Below are positions 55,991 to 64,000 of a stretch of DNA of 64,000 nt, piece after piece (positions within the stretch are counted from its first letter, which is position 1; the number at the start of each line of letters is the position of its first letter). The position numbers and the translations under genes are program-made. Below the pieces are notes generated by a model. That model did no database searches. It saw nothing but the letters and a program-made list of their open reading frames with translations, and was not told the origin of the DNA. The stretch is from Carettochelys insculpta (lineage: Eukaryota; Chordata; Testudines; Carettochelyidae). The stretch lies in contig NC_134138.1 in the NCBI RefSeq assembly GCF_033958435.1, positions 204,485,298 to 204,549,297 of the forward strand, given 5' to 3'.

Positions 55991-56787
55991 ATTTAGTGTG
56001 GCACAAAAAAGTGTGGCACGTGAGCTGCTCTCTAGCAGCACAGGGTGGGAGCTCAGCAAGCTTCCACTGCAGACCTTCCTCAGCTGGGGTCCACATGGCT
56101 GTGGGGCTGCTGGAAGGCTTTTTGCCCCCTGCTGGCTCCCTGCTTCAGGGCTCTCTCAGCCTGGGATGGGTTCTGCCTCCCCACAACCCTTTTTCCCTCC
56201 CCTGGGAACCTTCTTGCAGTCTGTGATTGGGCCAAGAGTGTGGCCCTCTCAGAAGTAGTCATGTTGCAGTGGCAGCTGCTACTGTAGCTAGCAAGGAGCC
56301 CTGCATGGAGCCTCCTGTGGGCACAGCAGGGAGGGGCAGCCATACTCCCCCCCCCACCCCCGGTGCATGAGTGATTCCTGGCACATAGGGCAGCAACAGT
56401 CAATGCCCACTGCTGTGTGCTCGCTATTCCCCAGCATGCTATGGGCACAGGGAAAGCCCTGTGGGCCTCGGGGGTGGGAGTGGAAAATGCAGGCAGGCTG
56501 ACCTGTGGTGCTGCCAGCTGACAATAAGGTCACACTGTAGGGTGCTCTGGGAAGCGAAAGTAACCCTCCTGCTTTCCTGCCTTGGGGCCAGGTGGCCTCA
56601 GCTGGCTGCTGGAATGACCTTGCTCTGTGCCCAGGGCTTTGATACCATCCTTGATGCTGGTTACCCCCTCTTCCCACCTGAGAAATATGGGGAAGGCAGC
56701 ATGGGCATGACCTCCTCATACCAGCCTATGACTTCCCCCCTGTCCCCATCTCACTAGACTGGCAATGCAGGTCAGTGTTCAGTTCTG
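55991..56787. other. GC-richer sequence without recognised gene
   Basis: Several overlapping open frames on both strands reflect composition. No family motif or clear splice-bounded exon. The sequence may be repeat-derived. Confidence 0.4.
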
Positions 56788-57040
56788 TTTGCTAGGTTGA
56801 GAAGAAAACCTCAGAATGTGAACTATATGTAACTAGAGCAGAGATGTCTCTGTGAGCTTCCAAAGAATCTAAGCAAGCGTTGGCACCCCAGCACTCATGC
56901 CATGCTTGGCATGTGAACCACTTTTCAGCTGTCCATCTGAGGTGCTGTACCCTGGGCTGGCAGGGGCAGTCCGCCTGGGGCTCTGCACTCCTGACCACCA
57001 GGGCTCCCTGTCTGAAGCCAGCAGCAACTGTCTGCCCAGG
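56788..57040. repeat. unnamed dispersed repeat, copy 2
   Basis: Matches 39567-39830 in order and orientation, starting at GTTTGCTAG and including CATGCCATGCTTGGCATG and CCTGGGCTGGCAGGGGC. The following 150 bp repeats a CCAGGGCTCCCTG-type motif several times. Confidence 0.65.
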
Positions 57041-57584
57041 GCCAGACAAGGTTTTGCACCCGGGTTACCAGGGCTCCCTGCCTGGGACCAGCATTGTCTC
57101 CCTGACTGGCACAGCAGCAGCTCTGTGCCTCAGCTGCCAGAGCTCCCCACCCTTGGCACTGGTGGCTCCTCAGTTGCTAAGGGCCAATGGTGGCTCCACT
57201 TTCAGCCAGTGGAGGTGACTGACAAACTGGCTGAGCCCCAGCCCCTAGCAACCTCTGTGTCTGGGGCTCTTTGGTTCGGGAATGTCTGTGGTCCTACACT
57301 TTGGGGTGTGTGCCCTATTTCTTATCAGTCTGCCATGAGGTTGATATTTACACTTCCACTTCAGACAGCTCGTCAATACTCACTACATCAGGCCCCAAAT
57401 GTGAGATAAGCAAGTAAACACCTGTCTTCCCTTAGTTTGTTAATTGCTCTGGGTTTTATGTGTCCAGGTGCCTAGTAAGACCACCCTCTGTATGCTCAAA
57501 GATAGAAATGTAGGTATCTAAGAAATTCTTTACTGAAAATACTTTGGTGCCAAGTGCGTTTAGGTGCCCAGAGAATTTGGCAGG
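57041..57584. other. GC-rich motif repeats, then no recognised feature
   Basis: The motif ACCAGGGCTCCCTGCCTGG recurs with variation up to about 57180. The remainder is unremarkable. Confidence 0.45.
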
Positions 57585-58315
57585 AGACTTAGACAAATTG
57601 GAGGATCAAGCCATAGGAAATCTAATTACATTCAACAAGGACAAGTGAGGAGTTCTGCACTTAAGATGGAGGAACCTCAAGCACTGCTACAGGCTGGGAG
57701 ATGATTGACTAAGCAGCTGTTCTGCAGAAAAGGACCTGGGATTACAGTGGATGAGAAGCTGGATATGAGCCAGCAGTATGCCCTCATATTCAAGAATGCT
57801 AACGGCATACTGGAGTGCATTAGTAGGAACAATGCCAGCAGACTTAGGGAAGTGATTATTTCCCTATGTTTGGCACTGATGAGGCCACATCTGGAGTATT
57901 GTGTCCAATTCTGGGCTCTCCCATTAAAGAAAGAATGTGGACACACTGGAGAGAGTCCAAAGGTGGGCAATAAAAATGATTAGGGGGCCTGGAGCACATG
58001 ACTTATGGGGAGAAACTGAGATATTTAGGTCTATTTAGTCCAAAGAAGAGTGAGGAGGGTGGGGAATTTGATAGCAGCCTTCAGCTACCTGAACGGAAGT
58101 TCCAAAGAGGAAGGAGAGAGGCTGTTCTCAGTGGTGAAGATGATAGAACGAGGAACAAAGGACTTAAGTTGTGATGGGGAGGTCTAGGTTGGATATTAGG
58201 GAAAACTATTTCACTACGCGTGTGGTGATGCTCTGTAGTGCATTGTGTCAAGTGGTGGTAGAATCTCCTTCCCTAGAGGTCTTCAAGTCCCAGCTTGACA
58301 AAGCTCTGCCTGGGA
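57585..58315 (+). mobile_element. CR1 3' fragment, its tail displaced to 61027-61180
   Basis: RT-thumb and C-terminal CR1 codons are visible in mixed frames ([68 protein letters not shown]). The element stops at CTCTGCCTGGGA near 58313. The expected continuation, GATGATTTGGTTGGGATTGG, is found at 61028 and runs to the CR1-like end TGATTCCATGATTCC near 61180. A 2.7-kb composite of younger repeats separates the two parts. Confidence 0.8.
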
Positions 58316-58393
58316 CAATACTGTATTGTATGGTACTGTATGGTTTTTCTCTTGTCATTATTATCACAGCTTCATATTTATCACTTTGCAGAA

Positions 58394-58690
58394 TATTAGG
58401 GCTGTCAAGCAATTAAAAATTAATGACAAACAAGCTGTTTAAAAATAGAATACATTTTGGACATTTTCAAATATATTGATTTCAGTTGTAACAATGCAAA
58501 GTGAACAGTTCTCACTTCAGTTTTCATCGTAAATATTTTCACTCAAACAACCACAGAAATAATATTTTTCAGTTCACTTACTACAAATACTGTAGTGCAG
58601 TCTCGTAATCATGAAAGTGCAACTTACAAATGTAGATTTATTTTTTGACATAACTGCACTTAAAAACAAAACAATGTAAAAATGAGGGGG
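58394..58690. repeat. dispersed repeat, probably hAT-type
   Basis: AGGGCTGTCAAGCAATTAAA followed by AATTAATGACAAAC, TTGATTTCAGTTGTAACAA and GTGAAAGTGCAACTTACAAA-like text matches, from memory, a widespread sauropsid repeat. Superfamily assignment is a guess. It is cut on the right by a CR1. Confidence 0.45.
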
Positions 58691-61026
58691 TTAATTACAC
58701 AGAAATTAAAATGTACAGTGACCAAAGTAAAATTCCTGCAAGCTGCCTGGAAACTTTTCAAAGACACCATAATAGAAGTCCAACTTAAATGTATACCCCC
58801 AAATTAAAAAACACAGTACAAGACCCAACAAAGAACCACCATGGCTTAACAACCATGTAAAAGAAGCAGTGAGAGATAAAATGGCATCTTTTTAAAAAGG
58901 GGAAGTCAGATGCTTGTGAGGAAAATAGAAAGGCACATAAACAGTGTCAAAGTAAGTGTAAAAATGTAACAAGAAAAGCCAAAAAGGAGTTTGAAGAACA
59001 TGTAACCAAAGACTCAAAAAGCAATAACAAAATGTTTTCAAAGCGGGTCTTTGCCCACAAAAGCTTATCCTCCAAAATATCTGTTAGTCTATAAGGTGCC
59101 TCAGGACTTGTTGTTGTTTTTGAAAATGTTTTTAAGTACATCAGAAGCAGGAAGCCTGCTAACCAACCAGTGAGCCCCCTAGACAATTGAGATACAAAAG
59201 GAGAACTCAAAGACAATCAACTCATTGCAGAGAAACTAAATTAATTCTTTGCTTCAGTCGTCATGGCTGAGGATGTTGGGGAGATTCCCAAAACTGAGCT
59301 GTCCTTTTTAGGTGACAAATCTGAGGAATTGCCCAAAATTGAATGTCATTAGATGAGGCTTTGGAATTAACTGATAAACTTAACAGTAACTAGTCACTGG
59401 AACTAAATGGCATTTGCCCAAGAGTTTGGAAAGAACTCAAATGTGAAATTGCAGAACTATTAACTGTGGTTTGTAACCTGTCCTTTAAATCAGCTTCTGT
59501 ACTCAGTGGCCGAAGACAGCTAACATAATGCCAGTATTTAAAAATGGCTCTAGACGTGATCTAGGCAATTAGAGACCAGTAAGTCTAACATCAGTATTGG
59601 ACAAATTAGTGGAAGCCACAGTAAAGAATAAAATTGTCAGACACACAGAAAAACACAATTTGTTAGGCAAAAGTCAACATGGTTTCCATAAAGGGAAATC
59701 ATGTCTTACTAATCAATTAGAGTTCTTTGAAGGGGTCAACAAACATGGACAAGGGGGTGGACAAGGAAGGTAGCGTACTTAGATTTCCAGAAAGCCTTTG
59801 AAAAGGTCCCTCACCAAAGGCTCTTACGCAAATTAGGGGGAAGACTCTTCCATGGACTGAGTACTTAAAAGACAGGAAACAAAGGGCAGAAATAAATAAA
59901 TGATTAATTTTCAGAATGGAGGGGGTAACTAGTGGCGTTCCCCAAGGGTCAGTCCTAGGACCAATCCTATTCAACTTATTCATAAATGATCTGGAGAAAG
60001 GGGTAAATTGTGAAGTGCAAAGTTTTCAGACAATAGTAAACTGCTCAGGTTAGTTAAGACCAAAGCAGAATGTGAAGAACTTCAAAAAACTCTCACAAAA
60101 CCAAGTGATTGGGCAACAAAACATGGTAAATGAAATTTAATGTGGATAAATGTAAAGCAACGCACATTGGGGGGAAAACCCCGACTATATATACAATATG
60201 ATGGGGGCTAATTTAGCTACAACTAATCAGGAAAAAGAGATCTTGGAGTCATCATCAATAGTTCTCTGAAATGTCCACACTGTGTTCAGCAGCAGTCAAA
60301 AAAGCAGACAGGATGTTAGGAATCATTAAAAAAGGGATAGAGAATAAGATGGAAAATATCTTATTGCCCTTATATAAAAACATGGTATGCCCACATCTTG
60401 AATACCACATACAGATGTGATCCCTTCATCTCAAAAAATATATACTGGCATTAGAAAAGGTTCACAAAAGGGGAACTGAAATGATTAGGAGTTTGAAACG
60501 GGTCCCATATGAAGAGAAGTAAAAGAGAGAAGGACTTTTCAGCTTAGGGAAGAGGAGACTAAGTGAGGATATGATAGAGGTATATAAAATTATGAGTGGT
60601 GTGGAGAAAGTGAACAAGGAAAAATTATTTACTTGTTCCCTAATATAAGAACTAGGAGAAACCAAATTAAATTAATGGGCAGCAGGTTTAAAACAAATTG
60701 AAGGAAGTTCTTCACACAATGCACAGTCAACCTGTGGAATTCCTTGCCAGAGGGGGCTGTGAAGGTTAGGAATATAACAGGGTTTAAAAAAGAGCTAGAT
60801 AAATTCATGGAGGTTAATGGCTATTAGCCAGGATGGATACAGAATGGTGTCCCTGGCCTCTGTTTGTCAGAGGCTGCAGATGGTTGGCAGGAGAGAAATT
60901 GTTACCTATCCAGTTCACTCCCTCTGGCAACCCCCTACCACTTATAAACATTGGTCACTGTTGGCAGAGTTGGTATTTGGCTGCATGGACCTTTGGTCTG
61001 ACCCAGTATGGCCATTCTTATGTTCT
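58691..61026 (+). mobile_element. CR1 LINE of the same subfamily as 28687-30752, decayed
   Basis: From about 58740 CR1 codons appear (KLPGNFSKTP, NKEPPWLNNHVKEAVRDKM), then [44 protein letters not shown] and WNSLPEGAVK in shifting frames, ending with TATGGCCATTCTTATGTTCT. It aligns throughout with the open-frame copy at 28686 but carries many stops and indels. A PLE tail is inserted at 59039-59122. Confidence 0.85.
59039..59122 (+). mobile_element. 84-bp Penelope-like element tail inserted in CR1
   Basis: Contains AAGCGGGTCTTTGCCCACAA and AATATCTGTTAGTCTATAAG, the 3' tail of the PLE at 28452-35107, in plus orientation. It is flanked by AAAATGTTTT (59029-59038 and 59123-59132), a 10-bp target duplication within the CR1 codons for NKMF. 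Unlike the other PLE insertions here it is a single, not inverted, tail. Confidence 0.82.
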
Positions 61027-61094
61027 TATGGATGATTTGGTTGGGATTGGTCCTGCTTTCAGTGTGTGTGGCGGTGGGGGGGAAGAGGGGGAGT

Positions 61095-61126
<32 letters not shown>
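61095..61126. repeat. (GA)n microsatellite
   Basis: A GA tract of about 32 bp within the displaced CR1 tail. Confidence 0.9.
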
Positions 61127-61128
<2 letters not shown>

Positions 61129-61180
61129 TGTACTGGATTACTTCCTGAGGTCTCTTACAAACCTGTGATTCCATGATTCC

Positions 61181-61793
61181 GTAATGGTTGCTTGACAAAA
61201 GAAGTGATTGTTATACTATGTGCTTGATTTCCATTTCCTCTATTGTTATAACATTGAGCATAAGCAGTAAAACTTATGGTCACACTGAATCATTGTGATT
61301 AAGATACCACATTAGATTTTTTAAAAATGCACAAGCTGTTCTGCTTTATCAGTCAGCCAAGAAAAACTGCTTAGAAAATGTTCATCTGCCAAGCACCAGC
61401 TTCCCTAAAAAAAAAAAATCTCTCTCTCTCTCTCTCAAGGCCCATTTTGAAATGCTAGATGCTCTAAAAACAGATCCTGATCTTGTAAACATTCAAGTAT
61501 GTGTCTTCTTTATGTCTGATCACATGCTCAAAGTTAAGCACTTGCATAAAATGTCTGCAGGATCAGGGTACTTGAGCAGTACTTAGAAACAGTTTAGACT
61601 TTACAAGACCACGTAAATGCAACTGTTTAAAACAAAACCTAAGGATATTGCACAGGGACCAACTGAATACACACAGTGCAATTAGAGTAAATCACCCTCT
61701 CTGCACCTTCCATCACTGGGACATGGACTCAGCGGCCCTAACACAGAACAAGGCTTTGGCCCGCCCCAGAAAAACCCTGGGACTGCCCCACTA
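61181..61793. other. no gene; short A-run and CT microsatellite
   Basis: A run of A followed by (TC)n lies at about 61408-61437. Nothing else recognised. Confidence 0.45.
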
Positions 61794-62228
61794 TAGCCTC
61801 ATCTACACGTGCCAGCTACTTCGAAGTAGCCGTGCCACCTTCGAAATAGCGCCTGCCACGTCTACACGTGGCGAGCGCTATTTCGAAGTTGAAATCGACG
61901 TAAGGCGGCGAGATGTCGAAGTCGCTATCCCCATCAGAAGATGGGAATAGCGCCCTACTTCGACGTTGAACGTCGAAGTAGGGCACGAATAGCAGATCCG
62001 TGTCCCGCAACATTGAAAGAGCGGGGTCTGCCATGGCGGCCATCAGCTGAGGGGTTGAGAGATGCTCTCTCCAGCCCCTGAGCTCTATGGTCGCCGCATG
62101 CAGCAGCCCCTTAAAGCTCCCCGCCCCCTGCGTTCCTGTGCAGGAAGCTGAGGGCGCGTGCAGGCGGCAGCACTGCCACGCGGCCAGCCTGCACGTCTCT
62201 GCAGCCCCAACCCACCACCCCCACAGCG

Positions 62229-63773
62229 ATGGCCGCTCGGCAGCCCCCCAAGCGCCCCCAGGGCACCCCCCCACAAGGGGAGCCAGGGCTCCCAGCCAGC
62301 CAGCCAACCTGGGAGGAGGCAGCGGGGCCCCTCCTGGACGGAGGCCGAGATCCGGGACCTGCTGGGGCTCTGGGGGGAGGAGGAGGTGCTCCAGGTAATG
62401 TGGAGCAAGAGGCGCAATGTGGATGCGTTCGCTCGGCTGGCCGAGGGCCTGGCTGCCCAGGGTCACCCTGCCCGCACTCCTGACCACGTCAGGAGTAAGG
62501 TTAAGGAGCTGCGGCAGGGTTACGCCCAGGCCCGGGATGCGGCCAGCTGATCTGGGGCTGCCCCCGCCACTTGCCCCTTTTACAGGGACCTCAGGTCCAG
62601 CCTGGGCCCCTGGTACACCTCCTCCCCCCTGGCCACTCTTGACACCTCGGATGACGAGCCCCAGCAGGCCCCGGAGATGGAGTCCGCCCCGGAGGCAAGC
62701 CCTGCACCCCAGGGGCCCCCCCAGGAGCCCACCCCGGGATGCTGGAGAAGGAGGAGGGGGACTCCTCCAGTGATGGGGCCTCCGCATCGCCATTCTGTCC
62801 CAGAGGTCCAGCAGGGCGTCCGCCCAGAGGGGGTCCCGACTGTGGGAGCAGACCGTCAGGTATGTACCCCCCCGGTGCACACTCCCGGGGTTAAGGGGCG
62901 GGGACAAGAGACATGACCAGGGCCCTCCACATGCCCAGATGACCATGGCCCCAAGGACAGCAGTGGCATGTCCCTCAGAAGAGAGCATCGGCCCCTACCC
63001 CCCAGCAGGACAGCGCCATGCCCCATCCCTTGGGATGGGGGGAGTGGAACCTAGGGTCCCCCGGGGGGGGGACGACACCCAGCAGCAGCAGCAGCATCTC
63101 CTGGGGACAGGGATGGGGAACCAGCAGCAGACGGGTGGGGGGACAAGGGCCACGGGTCGGGGCCCACACTAACGGCTGTCTCCACTCTTCTTCCCCCCGT
63201 GTTCCGCAGCTGCGCCATCGGAGGGCCCGGAGAGCGCCGGCAAGGTCTCCGTGGTCCTGGAGAGCCCAGCGGGGCCATCACTGCAGGCCAGCCCCTCGGC
63301 GGAGCATCGACCAGCCCCAGGACGGGGCCAACGGCGGAGCCACCACCAGAGGACGGCCACGGACCCCCAGCTGCTCGCGACCCTCCGGTGTCAGCTGGAG
63401 GTGTCGGAGTGGCGCCTGCAGGTGGAGGAGCGGTGGCTGGAGCTCCAAGAGCGAGCGCTGGCCTGGCGCCAGGAGGCATGGGGGGCCTTCATACGCACAT
63501 TTGCGCACATAGAGGAATACCTGGCCCCCCCATGCCGCGCCGCCCACCGCTGTGCCCGCCGCTCTGCCTGCCACTCCACCCGCCGCTCCGACCGCTGCTC
63601 CGACCACCGTCCCACTTCCGTCCGCCACCCTGGGGCCTGCCGCCGAGGGGGACCCGGGGCCTGCAGACACCCGCCGGCCGTATCTGCCAGTTCGCCCGGC
63701 CCCCACCCAGCCTTGGCCAGGGCTCCGGCTGAGGCGAAGGTCGCGCCCTCCAACCCCGGGCGCTGGACAGTAG
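62229..63773 (+). pseudogene. Myb/SANT-like DNA-binding protein of a Harbinger element, two exons
   Basis: Exon 1 starts near ATG 62229 (MAARQPPKRP). It shifts frame to SWTEAEIRDLLGLWGEEEVL, NVDAFARLAEGLAAQGHPAR and DHVRSKVKELRQGYAQARDA, a trihelix-type Myb/SANT domain with its spaced Trp and Leu. A TGA at 62548-62550 replaces the family Arg. Reading continues with TCPFYRDLRSSLGPW and a Pro/Glu-rich tail. A candidate intron runs from GTATGT at 62860 to CCGCAG at 63210. Exon 2 gives APSEGPESAGKVSVVLESP, DPQLLATLRCQLEVSEWRLQ (a short coiled-coil-like helix) and a Pro/Ala-rich end, stopping at about 63773 after another shift. Family copies are similar in layout. This one has one stop and at least two frameshifts. 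Confidence 0.7.
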
Positions 63774-63897
63774 GGGTGCGGGGCCGAGGACGTGGCCCCC
63801 TTTGTACATATCCCCCATTATTTGTATATAGTTTGTGTTGGACCCCTGTTCTGTTATGGTACCTGCCCCCCATGTAAATAGTTCCCCCCTTTTGTTC

Positions 63898-63912
63898 TAT
63901 ATATATATATAT
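63898..63912. repeat. (AT)n tract near the 3' end of the SANT-like gene
   Basis: A short TATATATATA run just before the ATTAATAAGACA polyadenylation-like signal. Confidence 0.7.
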
Positions 63913-64000
63913 TGTATTAATAAGACATTTCACTGTTTGCTTTCAAAAAACAGGTCCATTTATTTGCAAGAAAAGTCGGGGGGGTGTGCTCTTGGGTGCT

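Larger units (their letters stand above)
61794..64000 (+). mobile_element. PIF/Harbinger transposon, left part, runs off the window
   Basis: The left end AGCCTCATCTACACGTGCC is followed by palindromic TTCGAAGT/CGACGT-rich DNA (61810-62000). A GC-rich gene for a Myb/SANT-like protein comes next (62229-63773), then an AT-rich 3' region with an ATTAATAAGACA signal near 63915. The convergent transposase gene expected for such an element would lie beyond 64000. GC content is far above the flank. The 711-bp element at 49469 derives from the same family. Confidence 0.7.

Noticed and set aside
61816..62988. 390-codon open frame on the minus strand
   Set aside because: It lies opposite the SANT-like gene in very GC-rich DNA, where antisense frames stay open by composition. 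It has no recognisable domain, and its end reads through the Harbinger terminal repeat.
63391..63933. Minus-strand frames of 109-180 codons near the right edge
   Set aside because: Antisense to the exon 2 region of the SANT-like gene and compositionally driven.
1..64000. CRISPR arrays, bacterial operons, phage genes
   Set aside because: No spaced direct repeats, ribosome-binding-site/ORF organisation or prokaryotic genes; introns, CpG depletion and LINEs show vertebrate nuclear DNA.

Overview
This is vertebrate nuclear DNA, most likely from a turtle. I infer the lineage from the mixture of repeats: several CR1 LINEs, DIRS-type tyrosine-recombinase retrotransposons, PIF/Harbinger transposons with their MITEs, Penelope-like elements (PLEs), and LTR-like repeats. 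I cannot name the species from the sequence alone.

Only one ordinary host gene is recognisable. Three exons on the minus strand (about 21.4-21.1 kb, 15.2-15.0 kb and 2.8-2.7 kb) encode the CW zinc finger, the PWWP core and a following basic segment of ZCWPW2, a predicted histone-methylation reader. Splice signals and reading phases agree between all three exons. Later exons lie beyond the left edge. A CpG island at 38.4-39.0 kb is a candidate promoter for this gene and perhaps for a divergent neighbour, but no exon links the two.

The rest is layered transposon debris. From 5.2 to 14.2 kb, inside a ZCWPW2 intron, lies a DIRS element on the minus strand (gag, RT, RNase H, tyrosine recombinase) split by a plus-strand CR1, which itself carries a 110-bp-armed inverted repeat. 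A second DIRS fragment at 16.1-17.7 kb abuts a broken Harbinger transposase. From 25.6 to 35.1 kb there are two nearly perfectly palindromic MITEs, a 113-bp PLE hairpin, LINE pieces, and a 6.7-kb PLE unit. That unit is interrupted by a CR1 with an open 625-codon reverse-transcriptase frame and by a solo LTR that landed inside the PLE RT active-site motif. From 39 to 64 kb there are more Harbinger elements (a transposase copy at 42-43.5 kb and a Myb/SANT-type partner gene at 62-63.8 kb), an 1.1-kb palindromic PLE dimer, four CR1 pieces and several unnamed repeats.

The most striking observation is that three PLE insertions of very different size (113 bp, 1.1 kb, 6.7 kb) are all head-to-head inverted arrangements of the element's 3' tail, each bounded as one unit by a target-site duplication (14, 13 and 8 bp). 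I see no prokaryotic-type system, CRISPR array, rRNA or convincing tRNA gene.
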